Part shown: piece by piece, positions 36,101 through 48,430 of the stretch
How the letters are laid out: every line of letters begins with the position of its first letter
Numbering within the stretch: the stretch's first letter is position 1
DNA from: Auanema rhodensis
Taxonomy: Eukaryota > Nematoda > Chromadorea > Rhabditida > Rhabditidae
Direction of reading: 5' to 3'
DNA: 64,000 nt
Assembly: GCA_964057225.1 (NCBI GenBank)
Contig: OZ059898.1
Location: 11,470,001-11,534,000, forward strand
The notes under the pieces: model-generated
What the model was told of the DNA's origin: nothing
The model's input: the letters and a program-made list of their open reading frames with translations, nothing else
The model's database searches: none
Position numbers and translations under genes: made by a program

Positions 36101-37349
36101 ATAGCCTGAAATATTTGTGTTCTATTACTATTCCCTTAACATTCATTTGAGCATTTTCTCAAAATGTTTGAAAGTTACCTTAGATTTGATTTCATTCGGT
36201 TTGCATCAATGGCATTTATCAATATTGCAGAGATTGATTCATGAACATCTGAAACAGTTTTTGACATTTGTTTGTCATTTCAAATGGCATTCCTACCTTC
36301 AATAGTTTCGGTTCTTTGTACAGGCATTGGATGATCCTTGTGATATCTGCCGAGCAAAGCCACACCAAAGGTGAGAAAAATTGAAAAGAGAAGTAATGCA
36401 TAAACTTTTAGCATAGGTTTTCCCAATAAAGATGCCCTGGCTGAAAAAGAAAATAGAAAATAATGACTTAACTATATGTGTATAGTTAAAACCTCTTTAG
36501 TTCATTTTATTTTTTGTGACTTTGATAAGTTCAGATAAGATAAGTATTGTATCATTCAGATATAATATAAGATTTCTTACTTTTGATGAGCCTGACCTGG
36601 ATACCGGTTGATTATACACCAACTTTGATTTAGTTTTAATTTTTCATATTTTTTCGACAAATCAAATATTAAATTTATTGATGTATCATCAATATTTTAA
36701 TTATACCCTCTCAATTATGTTTTTCTCGAAAATATACAATTACATGTAGAAAACACGGATTCTACAGCTCTCATGTTAAATAGCTTGTATCTCTGATTTT
36801 CTCGTCATGATGCGTTTTTCATTAACCTGTTTCTAGTAATACACGTAGCTCTTCGTCCAGAAAATGCTTTTTTAGCCGCAGGAAAACTTGTTATTCGTCT
36901 TGAAAACTAGTCTCGCATACAGCCTTAGGTTGTAAGTGAGGTCACTCATCTCAATCACAATCAGGATATCCTCTTCATTCCAATAACCTTTATCATAAGT
37001 TTTCACATAAAATTGGATTAATTTAACTTTTTGTGAATGTATTCAATACAACATCAAGAAATTTTAAGCAGTAAATTTAATGAGAGTAAAGAATAGTTTA
37101 GAAGAAGCTAAATAAGGTCTTTATTCCATTTTCTTAACACATTTTGCCTGTCATCGTTTCCATTATCACTATCTTAACATGATGATAACATTAAAAAATA
37201 CGAAAACATGATCTTATACGAGTGCAGAATTAACTTATTTTTGAAAAATTCTCAATACTATGTTAAGAACATTCAAGATAAATTAAGAAAAACCCATTAT
37301 TTATTAAGAACTAACCATCGGGCTGAGATCCGATTCCAACATAAGGCAT
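33196..37349 (-). CDS. Glutamate carboxypeptidase II (NAALADase, M28B) homologue
   Basis: Seventeen exons, phases agree: 37316-37349, 36297-36440, 36179-36248, 35867-36105, 35657-35778, 35478-35610, 35149-35285, 34981-35092, 34813-34900, 34585-34766, 34393-34537, 34268-34346, 33973-34221, 33714-33923, 33557-33672, 33385-33508, 33196-33324; 770 residues (human enzyme 750). Short cytoplasmic N-terminus, one signal-anchor helix (~24-45), PA domain, then the di-zinc peptidase domain and the dimerisation domain. Zinc and catalytic residues are present: His in NHFDAW, Asp in GSMDPNSGT, the Glu-Glu pair in AWDAEEYG, Asp in NMDCIQGN, His in [23 protein letters not shown] matches the active-site wall. 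The family removes C-terminal Glu from N-acetyl-aspartyl-glutamate or folyl-poly-glutamate at the cell surface. Intron 1 is 875 bp; an upstream frame (37500-37697) might be an alternative first exon. Confidence 0.93.
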
Positions 37350-38552
37350 CGTAACTGAAACAAAGGATTATATTGAATATTTTGCTGCTTAGATAGTTTT
37401 GAAACGTTTCGGAGATGAGTTAATAATAGTTCAACTACAGGCTGATAGTTCCAATTTTTTATGAAGTTTTAGAAAATAGTATCGAAAAAAAGATTTAAGA
37501 GATAAATTAAGACAAAAATCTTGCATTGAAAAACGGAGGAAACGGAGAGAAAGATGTGTCTCTTGATTAAAGCTAATGATGGCACTCGCTAGCCTTGTTA
37601 TCAACAGATGAACCTCTGATAACAGCAGTAGTCCAATTTTCGACCATTTATCTCTATGTCGAAGAAGTCCGGTTAATCTTGCTCTGAGTTCTGACATCGT
37701 CAGTTGTTGGTTGGCTCTGTGTATATTACGAGATGGCCACTACACCGAATCTGAGAAAGAATTAGAAACAAACGTTTGCAAATGCTTATCGTTTATTTCT
37801 CTCTCTCATATGAACCTGCTTATTTACCTCAATCTCTTAATGATTTCCCTGAAACTAATGAGGATTAGATAGATGGAAGTGGAGAGGGTGGGGGGGGGGG
37901 GGAGATAGAATGGTTCAGGATAAAGGAGATGTCGAATTCATATGATTATCTGATGATGTTGTAACATCGATCACATCACAATTACGAGATTGATAATGTC
38001 TTCCCTGTTACCTCTTGGCTAGCATCTGTTTTTTCATCACACAACTTGTACATGCCTTGTATTTCACATGAGCTTTTTTTGATTTAGAATATAATAACTA
38101 TATAGTACAACTTATATATAAAAATAATTTTTATTATATCATTTAAATCTTATAAACATATAAATTTTTTTGTAAATTATATGATATAATATACCCATCT
38201 TATGGAGAATAATAACAGATACATATGATGTTCAACTATAAGAACTACATTGAAACATAGACAATGTAGGACAAATAACAGAATCGTTTTGATATCAATT
38301 GCGACAAAAAAAAACGTTGGATGAGAATATAAGAAACTTGAAAGATAAGGAAAGTGAGATGAAAAATTGTCATAGATAACATAAAGTTATTGTAGGCCTT
38401 TCTTTGAACATATTAATCATTATGAATTTTTTGAATATGATAGATGAGAACTCCTTACTTCTTGGTGAAAGACAAGAGTGGGTGTGGGGGGGGGATGTTG
38501 CTGTGGAGATAGGTGTGGCTATTATTTTTGGAAATGATGGAAATGGATGAAT
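37350..38552. other. Upstream flank of the peptidase gene
   Basis: About 1.2 kb between two minus-strand genes. It includes a possible alternative first exon (37500-37697), a 13-base G-tract at 37890-37902, a 9-base G-tract at 38486-38494 and very AT-rich DNA at 38090-38200. No other gene supported. Confidence 0.5.
37890..37902 (+). repeat. Poly-G tract (13)
   Basis: Thirteen consecutive G inside a purine-rich stretch. In C. elegans such tracts form G-quadruplexes and depend on DOG-1/FANCJ for stable copying; whether that holds here is inference. Confidence 0.9.
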
Positions 38553-39507
38553 TTACATTTCTCTGATTCCGGCATGATGACAATACATAATTACATTCCA
38601 ATTGTATAGACATGTGACATCGTCTTTCGTGATTTTATCTATTGCTGTTCCAGAAGGATCACACATTCTTAAGCAGCGAGGCCCAACCTGGGATTTGCAT
38701 TAGATGAAATTTTGATCAAGAATAGCAACGGGTAGAATATGATTGTCAGATTCTATTATTCGCTTACCTGGAGTTGTGGAGCATTTAAATCTAAATCAGC
38801 ACAACATTTCCGATTGTCACGATTCTGACTAGCACAGTAGAGAATAGAAGATAAATATTTCAGATGACATTTCTTTTCTTTTACCAAGTTAACAAGCTGT
38901 AATTCAAGATAATATTAGAAAATGGAAGATGAAACTTTATCTCTATTACCATAGTTCTAGTTTTCATTTGATCAGTTTCGTAGTTGCACATGAAGTGGCA
39001 TTCTTCAGGAACGTACAATTGACAACAAGCATTGAAGAGCTTATTAGCTATAGACTTAGTTGTACAAGGCTGATAGTTCTTTTCAGCCGTTCCACATTTG
39101 GCCTAAATTTTGGATAACGAAAAACTATATGATGATATGTTGATATTTAAAATAGAAATAAAACAATCAAATTTTAAATAAAGAAAAACTTTAAAACAGA
39201 ACGCTATTGTAAACATACTGGCTCAGCAGGAGATCGTCGAACTTCTGAATGTGGTTTACGTTTAAGAATGGCCGCTTTACGATCTGGACAATTTTTGGAC
39301 ACATGTTTCAAGCATTTATTAGGTAGTCCACATTCCAAATTTATTCTAGTTGTACAGCAATCACCTAAAATAATATATTAAATTGAAAATTATATAATAT
39401 TTGGTATAACCTCTGTGAACATACGGGCATTTTTTGGATGTTTTTCCCGTTCTAACTACAGTTACAAAAATTGTTAAAAAGATGAGATGCAGTAGGAACT
39501 GTTTCAT
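38553..39507 (-). CDS. Secreted cysteine-rich protein with DB module
   Basis: Five exons: 39411-39507, 39219-39364, 38950-39102, 38768-38896, 38553-38687; phases agree; 219 residues. The first ~20 residues are a signal peptide. The mature protein is rich in Cys. Residues from about 85 to the end hold the pattern of the nematode DB module (Pfam 'DB module', function unknown): NACCQLYVPEECHFMCNYETD, then KKCHLKYLSSILYCAS, RKCCADLD, GPRCLRMCDPSG and the closing CLYNWNVIMYCHHAG. An extra Cys-rich part (CCTTRINLECGLPNKC, ~33-60) precedes it. Proteins of this kind are secreted and are abundant in nematodes; one role known for relatives is binding IgSF proteins at the surface, but that is not shown here. 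ATG is three bases after a TTTTAG acceptor. Confidence 0.88.
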
Positions 39508-41500
39508 TGTCTAAAATAAAATATTTTGTGTGGATTCTGCTGGACAAAATACAGATTACAGAGAAAGATTGAATTTTGGATCCAGCAACGAATTAACTTG
39601 TCGTGCTTGAAGGAAAAAGAGGATGATCGTTACAAAAAAGAAAGACTTGAAAAGGCAGGTTACAAAAGAAGACGAGAACACGATGAAACCAGGGATTAAT
39701 CATGAAGATTATATTGGAACAAAAAAAACAAATTTATTTATTGTATAAACTTATACAAATGAAAAGTTCCATTCGAGGTGTGGAAAGAAACAATTGAACA
39801 TATGAGAAAGAGAAATGGGGTCAGAAATCGGTTCATTTAGTCTCTCTGTTCATCTGCCTATTTCGGGAACCTCTCACCTTCGTATTTTCGAGGATGTATC
39901 TTCTCTTTTTCTCTCTGCCTCGTCTTCTGTCTATCTTACTCTTTCGCCCCGTTGCAGCCAAATCGTCTCTCTGGTTTTCTTCCTCGAGAACTCTCTTATT
40001 CTGCGTTCCTTACCGGCTATTCCTTAATAGAATGTCATCAACCTAAAATCCTTCATCGTCATTTCTTCTTCATACACCTGACTCTGAATTTTTACTTAAT
40101 AACTTTAACCTAATCCAAAAACTATAATAATAAAAATTCTCATACATTTTCCTTGTATGTTGACAGAAGGACATGAATAATGTGAAGAATATTTGTTTGC
40201 CAAAACGAGAGAAAACAAATAAAAAATCTTTAATTCAAATAAAAAAAAAATTTAACAGTATACAACAAGCAAATTCCAAACCAACTGATATGGCTTCGAA
40301 CAGCATTTATCCTTGATAGTTACTATTTACGAGATTAATGTAATTAGGAGATTTTACAAGAACAGAAACGGAACAAGAAGTGAGAGATTGAAGCATTCGT
40401 GATTCATGATAGCTTGGAGATTTATCAGAAAAACATCTAACAACAATAAGGTTATAACTTGATTTACTTCATTCGATTTCAATGAGCCATAGTGTACTTT
40501 CCAAGAAAAATATTGCACACATCGTAGAACTGTATGTAAACAAAAAAATTTATTATTCAAATTGCACTATATGATCAACACTAAGTAAAATAGGCACAAT
40601 AATCTTCTGAAGAACTAAAAGATTTTAAAAGTATCTTCAAAGAAGAAAAAAAAGAAATCTATCTATATATATTTTAAAAAATTGTTCAATTTCTGGATGT
40701 ACATTACATTATTATCCACGTTGTTGACGTCAATTCAAAATCAGCATACTATTTTGCCGCAAAATTCTATCGCAATCGGTTGTGCTTGTTTTTTTTCTTA
40801 TCTTTTTGGTTTTGCTCAGAAAAGTTAGTATTGTGCCAGAATTCATTAAAATTCATTATTTTGTCTGGTCTTACATCATAAGAAGTACTTTTTTTTAAAT
40901 ACAATGTGAAGTGGTTCTTAATCTTTGAATGACGTCTGTATATATATATTCTTTATTATATTTAGTTACTTTTATTAGCTATTAGTACAAATTACAATGT
41001 ATTACAAAGTATTACATAAATTATCAATAATAACTTCAACAAGTAATTCATATGTTGTATATATATTCTATGAGTTCTATCTATTTTGTCATTGTTCTTC
41101 CTAATTCCATTTAGTTAAAAAGCTATTTTTACATTCCTATAGTAATATATAAGGATTAGATATATAATAACGTTGACAATTTACATATATATATATATAA
41201 CCACATGAACTTCTGAATATGTGTTGTAAAAATCGAATATAGTTCAGTTTTTTTTTGAATTTAAGCCCGTTGTATGAGAGAAAATGAAAAAATGGCCTGA
41301 AAATGTGATCAAATTCCTAAATTCCCAGACTATCTCAACCAAGTTATTACCATAAGCGATTTACCAGTACTATAAAAATTTTCAAATCTAATATTCATGT
41401 AGTCATGAGATATGATTCTTTCTTTATTATTCTACCATACACCTCGAAATATTTTATCATTCCAAAGATTTATCTTTACTAATATCTTATGATGATAAAT

Positions 41501-41520
41501 ATTATTATTATTATTATTAT
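41501..41520 (+). repeat. (ATT)n microsatellite
   Basis: Nearly seven ATT units. Confidence 0.9.
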
Positions 41521-43079
41521 TTTACGTATTGTTATATTGTAATAGTTTAAAGCTTTCTCGTTATAATAATAATTATCAAATTATTTTCTTGTTAAGATGT
41601 TTTCCTAATCAATCATGAGTTCATTAGAAGATATTTCGTAAGCAATGCAAGATCTAGTGGTGATATGTCGTATACCTGCAAAGCAAAGTGATTCTTTGGT
41701 CTAGAGCACACGTCATGAACCCTCAATTCTTTTGTCATGTCAGCGATTCTCAGCCCCCTCTCTCTATCTTTCTCTCTCTCTCTCTCTCTATCTTTTTCTG
41801 TCTGTCTTTTTTTCTCTATATCTTTCCATCTGTCTCGCTTTCTTTATTGCTCTTTCTCTCTTGCTACTACCTCTTTCTTCATCAATCTTTTTTCCTCTCT
41901 CTGTATTCCACTTTCTATATCAGACTTTATTTTTTCTTTTAAACTCTCTCTATCTATAGTTCTTCAACGTCTTTTTTCCGTCCCACAATCTCACTTTTTC
42001 ATTTTCAATTCTGAGGACATGTGTACGCAAAGCATAAATGTCAAACAATGCTCATCCTTTTTCACATCGCCTGACCATTTGGCTGCAATTCGAAATTCTT
42101 TTTCATTCCCACGCCTATATGTCGTCATCATTTAGATTCATATCGAAAATTGAGGATTTTTTTTCAATTTTTTGTAATAAATTGTTATCTATCTCTTTCA
42201 TTATTTTCTTTTTATCTTCGAAATGTTCTGCTCAACTTAACTATTCATCGATTTTATGGAAATTTATGTAACTCATTTGAGTCAAGCGATCGTTTTCGAT
42301 TGCTTAACGAACTCTATCTAATTTGCACCCAGTTGCACTCAAAAACGCCTATTGAAGAGGACTCAGAACCAATTTCCGCTTTTTTCATCTAGAAACTTCA
42401 ACATTTTTTTCTATCTATTCACACCATTCATGTGTTTTTCCATTTTCGTTTTTTAAGAATCATTCATCGTAAACAACTACACAATAATGAAAAATCAGCT
42501 CTTATCAATCTCATACATTATGTATTTGTTTCAGATTTGTCTACTTTGAATTTCTTCTTATCAACTGGCTTTCCTCATCTTCTATTTATTTTGTAATATT
42601 ACATGATAGCTATCGTTCACGTTTTGGCTCTGCTTTATATATTTCAGTTTTTTTTTCACTTTTAATTAAAAAGTACCATAGAGATTTTAGTCACATTTGA
42701 ACGGGTTTCTCAGTAAAAACTACACAACATGAAAGCATTTTGAATATATGAACTACCAGTCCATGCTGAAGGATTTTTTTGGCTTTTCTATTAATTTCTA
42801 TTCGCATTTTTTTAACTTCTAATGACTATCGACCTTGATAGCCTATTAACGATGTAATGGAACTCGTGATCAGCTGAATTGGTGACTTCGTGATAGAATT
42901 CTCTTCCGATTTCTGCTCTTGGTTATGCAAAACCTACAGTAAATGTGTTCAAAACATGCGCTTGGTATCATGTTCCTGCACACCGGCTCTATTTTATTGG
43001 ATTTTTTTTTATTTTTCAAATCGCACGTTGGAGTTACAAGATGATACCAATGATCTTTTAGCTGTCTTTGTATCATGAC

Positions 43080-43260
43080 GGGCATTAGAATGAACTTTAT
43101 GTGTACAGCCGTTGATCCAACTGTGATCAAATTGTCCTCTAACACCACCCGCATAGCTCCTTCCTCTCCCTGTCACGGCGCGCTGTGGTCTCCTCCCTAA
43201 CAAGGCAGCTCGTGCACTCAATGCCATCACCACCCACCCGCCTCGTTCCTTCGCCTCGCC
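43080..43260. other. GC-rich island of unknown nature
   Basis: A sharp rise in G and C inside AT-rich DNA, with CACGGCGCGCTGTGG near 43175. A plus-strand ATG (43075-43077) opens a 41-codon frame ending at a TAA near 43200, with one N-glycosylation-like NTT. Two minus-strand frames also run through it. None has a clear splice context. Could be an exon, a non-coding RNA or a CpG-rich promoter. Confidence 0.2.
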
Positions 43261-45488
43261 TCACAAATCTTTGACTCAAATATGTTACACAAAGTAGATG
43301 CTAGCCTTTTCAGCTTTATGAAACCCCATTTTTTGTCTCCTTTTTCAAATGTTAGAGAATATGTTTCGAATTTGAATTAATTTATATCTAACTTGCTTGA
43401 ATCTAATCTTATGCCGCATCTAGAATGCTTTCCGGTTTTCAGCTTGCGAAATCTCACATGGTTTAACTCCGTATTCAATCGTTTCATTTTGAAAAACGAT
43501 TCAAAATCTTGAATATCTTCTTTCATTTAAGTTTTCTTTAATTCAACCGTATATGTCTAAGTAAATAATTTAACTAATTAGTTAAATTTCCTTTATATTT
43601 TGTGTGAAAGAGCAAGAATCATTCACTAACTAAGCGAATCTTTCAGTGTTGTGAAGCATCTCATGTCTTATGATACATCTTGCCTTAATGATTCTCGAAT
43701 TCGTTGTTCTGTTTTCAACACACACCCACCTCTTTCTGCCCCTTGATCTCATTTATTTATTTAGTCAACTATCCTTTCAGGATGAATATAATCTCTTTTT
43801 TCTTTTAGCTACTACAATTTTGTTTAATTTTTATTCTTTAAAAGAAAAAAAATATTATGTTCTTGTGAAATTGACGTAACTAAATATGCTGAAATAACTA
43901 AGACGTTTATAAAAAATGTCTTCATTCCTCTAAATATATATATATATATAAAATATAAATATATATATTGCCTTTTTCGCTTTTTCTTTACGGCGTTTTT
44001 CTTCAGTATTCATTCAGAAGACCTCTCTCTCCCACTCATTCTTGTTATTCATTGACAATTTGGACGTTTGCCAAAGCTTTCAGCTCAGTTGGGTCTAGTC
44101 ACAATTGGTCAGTGGCCAGCAGGCCAGCTTTTTCGATTACAAACTCTAGTTGTCGTTATCCTCACCATCATATGTTTTACTAACCGGCTATTTCACATAA
44201 AGTTTTTGAATAAAGCCAAATTTCACTATTCTTCCTCCACATATAATGACTTGACTTCATATATTCTTTTAACAGTTTGTCATTTACCAAGTGAATCGTC
44301 TGTAAATCGTTGTTTTTCTATGACAATCTGTATCACCGCAGCAAAACGACAAATAAACAGTTTTTTAATGAATTTTGAATAGTATTCTCGAACAATTTTT
44401 TCTTTCATCAGTATTTTTTTCTTTGTTTTCTCTTATATCTTTTTGATGTCATTGCCAATTTTAAACAAGACCATTTTGTCACAATTTTCTTGTCTTACCG
44501 TCTTACTTTTTCAATTTCCTGCTGTAGTCTGTCTTAAACGGGTTTAATAACTGTAACAAACACATGTTATACAGGTTACTTTGTCTCTTATTGTTTTCTC
44601 CTGATCCAATATTCGTACTCACCTCGCATTTTTCTATTTTCGCGTTCATTTCTTTTCTTTTAAACAATAAATTTCTGTTCAAGACTTAGTTGGGAACAAA
44701 TGGATAGTGAATTTACTCAAAGTCCTTGTTCCGGTGCCTAAAGATCTGGTCAAAGATCGCATTGGCGAGTAGTTTGTGCACTCACTGACCTATGACTGAC
44801 ACTTAGATAATCTTCTCAACTCAGGAATTATTAAATCATTCTTTTTTTTATTTAATTTTTAACGAATCGGAGTTTCTTGCTGATATTTCTGTTTGTTGTT
44901 GAATTTTTGCAGCCTGTGTGTAATTCAAAGAGAAATTAGCGAATTTTGTCGTTCTTACCTTACTGTATCTGAAGTTTCTTGTTTCTATTAAAGCTATAAT
45001 AGACATTAAATTAATTTTCGTTAGTAGCTTTTTTCCTTTACTTTTAAGAGTGTAATACATTCTTCTAATTGCTACCGTACCTGTGTGGTCTCACCATTCT
45101 TCTAATTTTTCTTGTCATACTTCCGTTTCCTCTATCCTCCCAGCCCTTTTCCCACCCCTTTGCATGTGAGTTCTTCTTCGTCTTCCTCCTATCATTCTTT
45201 TACCTCAGAGCTTTGAAACAAATTTCGTCACAAAACATTTCAAAATATCTTGTGCATCATCTATGCATGTTGTCCCGAACAATTTTCGTGAACTAAGGAA
45301 AATGATTGAAATCGTTTGTTTCGCGGTGACATACATTGCATGTTTTCCAGAGTCCGAATTCAGAAATTCTTGTGAACTCTTTATAATAGCTCAATTGTTA
45401 ATTGTTCTTCGTTCATATTTACAGATATATAAACTTTAAAATTTCGATTTGAAGCTCATTTTTCAAGTCTAATCTCAATTTTAGTTTG

Positions 45489-47892
45489 ATGCTAAGTCGT
45501 CCCACTCGCAATGTTCTACAGTTGGGACTCGGCTTTCTACTCTTCTTCATCTCCTTCAATTCTCAGGGTACGTATAGGCTTGTTAGAAAATAATACAAAC
45601 TGAGCAGGCACAATATATGACAAAGATGGGATGTCCAAGGAAATGGTGAAAATTCATCAAAAACTATCATATCTTAATGTCTATTCGTTGAACTTTAGGT
45701 TACATCCAAGAGGCAGTTATTGCTGGCGTTGCCGAAGAAAATGGAATAGACAAGCATGCTGGATATCATGGGTACGTCTTCTTTTTCCTATAGCTATTCA
45801 AAATTATTTATTTGTTTGTTTTTTCAGTCTAGCCCTCTACTATGGGATTTTTACCATAGCAAACCTTTTTATTGCCCCGGTCATTGAAGTTCTCGGTCCT
45901 AAATTAGCTATGACTATTGGTGCGATCTTAACGATTCTATATGAGGTTAGTTTTGCAAATAATTGTCAAGATTCAAACATGTCGTAAACAACTAATGCAA
46001 GTCCTACTTGTTTATTAATTTGAATTAGTGTTTTCCTTTTTTTTTGTCCTCACGTCACGTCACGTGAACTTTGAATCTTTTGTTTTAAACTCTCACGGTT
46101 TATTTTAAGATGGGCTTTCGGTTGAACCTGCTGTTCATTGAAATAATTGTACTTAAAGCGTTTTATATATTTCTAACTTTCAGATTGGATTTCTACATAT
46201 CAATGAATTTTATTTCTTTTTCACAAGTGCACTTTCTGGATTCGGAGCTGCACGTAAATTACCCCAATTAAAATCAGAATTTCAAAATTTTTAAATTCAG
46301 TTATGTGGCCAGCGTTGGGAACTTATATGACTTTAAATAGTACTGAAAAGACAATTGATCGAAATTCTTCCATTGTCTGGGCTTTATCTCAAGCTTCGTG
46401 AGTTGTTACACGGTTTTTGTAAACTAATTTTTGAGATTTTAGTCAAGTATTTGGTGGAATAGTACTTTTATCTATCTTCCATCACTCATCGTCTGACGAT
46501 AATACTATTTCACCAATGGCAATTAAACTAACCTCTGTTAGTTTGACGATTGTTCTGATATTCTCAGCATTTGTTTTCGGACTTCTAAGGAATCCCCCTT
46601 CAGAAACTCTCAAACAGAATGAAATAGCCGTAGGATATAACAATGCTTCTTTTGGTAAATTCATATTCATATTTAGTTTTTTTAAAAGTTTGTTTTAGCA
46701 TCTACATTTTCATTGATACCTACTAAACGTATGATTTTATTAGCTTTTGTTTTCTGCTATACTGGTATTGTGCAATCATTATGGACAAGTAAGATCTCAA
46801 CTTTTCCATTTTATTGAAAATCATAATTTTCAGGCATTTATCCAACAGCTATATCTTTTACACAACAAATGGGCAATAATAATAACGTTCTCATGGCTCT
46901 GAGTGCTATATCTTCGGGTTTCGGGCAAATTCTTTGTATATTCTTGAAATTTTTTTTGGAACATTAACTATATATTTTAGTATGTGTTTGGGTAGCTGCA
47001 CGACAATTTGCACTCAAACGAACCAACTTCGTAATCACAGGCTTCGTATTACATATCATTTCCTTTATTGGAATCTATATTAACTTTCCTCCAAATTCTT
47101 CTATTGAACTAACTAATGATATCGGTCTTATTCAGCCAAAGTAAGTAGATGGAATATGCACGCTTAAATCCAACGTATCATTTTGCAGCGCTTACTTGAC
47201 CTGCCTTATATCCTTCATTCTTGGTTTTGGTGATGGATGTTGGAACACTCAAGTTTATGCTCTAATCGGGGATGTTTTCCCCCATTGCTCCAACGAAGCT
47301 TTTGCCCTTTTCAATTTCTATCAGGTAATATAATCAATTAAAATTTTCTCCATCTTCAATGCTTTCAGTCTGCACTTACATGTGCTTCCTTATTCTACTC
47401 ATCTCACATAACTCTGACTGCTCATCTGGTAATTTTATGTTCAACATCAACAGTTGCTGTAATTTGCTTTTGCTTGGTTGATTCAATGGGCAAACTCACT
47501 CAGCAGAAAAAACTGAGTCATGGTACGTGCAAAGTATTCCAAATTTGAAGTTATCGTATTGTTATATGATCCCAATATCTTTCCTACTCTACCAACATGT
47601 TTTCTGTTTTGTTAGGATTTTGTCAGAATGTCTCATAATATAAAAAGAAATCATAAGCGTTTTTCTATAGTTTTAGTGTCTTACAAGCATGCTTGCATGA
47701 TTTTATCACAGTTTTATTAAAAAAGGTGATCACCTTTAACTACTCAAAAAAATTGTCTTTGTGAATACTAGACAAAAATTTCTGTTTTATCTTGTGCCTG
47801 TCTTCAACTTACTTACCTTACATGTTAACCTGTCCTTTGTCTTTTCAGTGGATCCACTAATGGTATTTCATTTAAAGGACGCAATAATTTAA
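45489..47892 (+). CDS. UNC-93 / MFSD11-like multi-pass membrane protein
   Basis: Twelve exons, phases agree: 45489-45567, 45699-45771, 45828-45945, 46184-46253, 46301-46397, 46443-46654, 46699-46788, 46834-46935, 46981-47140, 47189-47324, 47369-47522, 47849-47892; 444 residues, matching MFSD11 (~449). The whole chain is hydrophobic, consistent with 12 helices of the major facilitator fold, subfamily UNC-93. Family marks: NVLQLGLGFLLFFISFNSQG at the start, YHGLALYYGIFTIANL, GPKLAM, MWPALGTYMT, ILGFGDGCWNTQ and NEAFALFNFYQ. UNC-93 in C. elegans regulates a two-pore potassium channel; for the MFSD11 branch no substrate is established. The last exon is short (44 bp) after a 326-bp intron, so an alternative 3' end is possible. 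Confidence 0.88.
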
Positions 47893-48430
47893 AATGCAAT
47901 GCAGAATCTGATTGGCTTCTTGGGCCGCAGACGTAAGTTATGATGTAAATCTTACTACTGTCATTAACCAACTGAGAAAAATCCTGCTGCCTCTAACTTA
48001 AGGTGTATAGTTTGTAGATCTCGTTGTGATTTGAATAGGTTTCTTAGAATTCGCTTTATTTGGCCCCTATCACTCACATTAGGTACACAGCCTTTCGGCT
48101 TTTTCATATCATGAATAGGATAACATTCCTTTTAGACAACATGACAAGTATTTATTTTCAATGTATGATGATTTTTGTTTTTTTTTCCATTTAGGCGTGA
48201 CAAATATTCTTATACTTCTTATAAATGAAAAATTTTAACATTGTATTTTTTTAAATCGACATCTTCTAAGATAATAACAACAACATGAACAAGAAACCAT
48301 GCATAATACACGTAACAAAGTAAGATTGTAGTAAGAAATTCAAAAAACATAAGACTTTGCTATGTACCCTGAGATTAGCTTTAAAGCTTACGTCTGAGAT
48401 TCGTCGTTATTCGATTTTCCATAGTAGTAC
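47893..48430. other. Convergent 3' flanks
   Basis: 538 bases between the MFSD11-like stop and the stop of the next gene on the other strand. AT-rich; no gene seen. Confidence 0.5.

Larger units (their letters stand above)
39508..45488. other. Second gene-poor block
   Basis: About 6 kb with no gene I can support. AT-rich with a pyrimidine block at 41755-41950, (ATT)n at 41501-41520, TA repeats near 41190 and 43935-43970 and T/C-rich DNA at 45100-45200. Long plus-strand frames (41688-42135) come from the CT tract. One GC-richer island at 43080-43260 is listed separately. Confidence 0.5.

Noticed and set aside
41688-42135. Long plus-strand Ser/Leu/Phe frames
   Set aside because: All three frames are open because of the CT-rich tract; repeat-derived.
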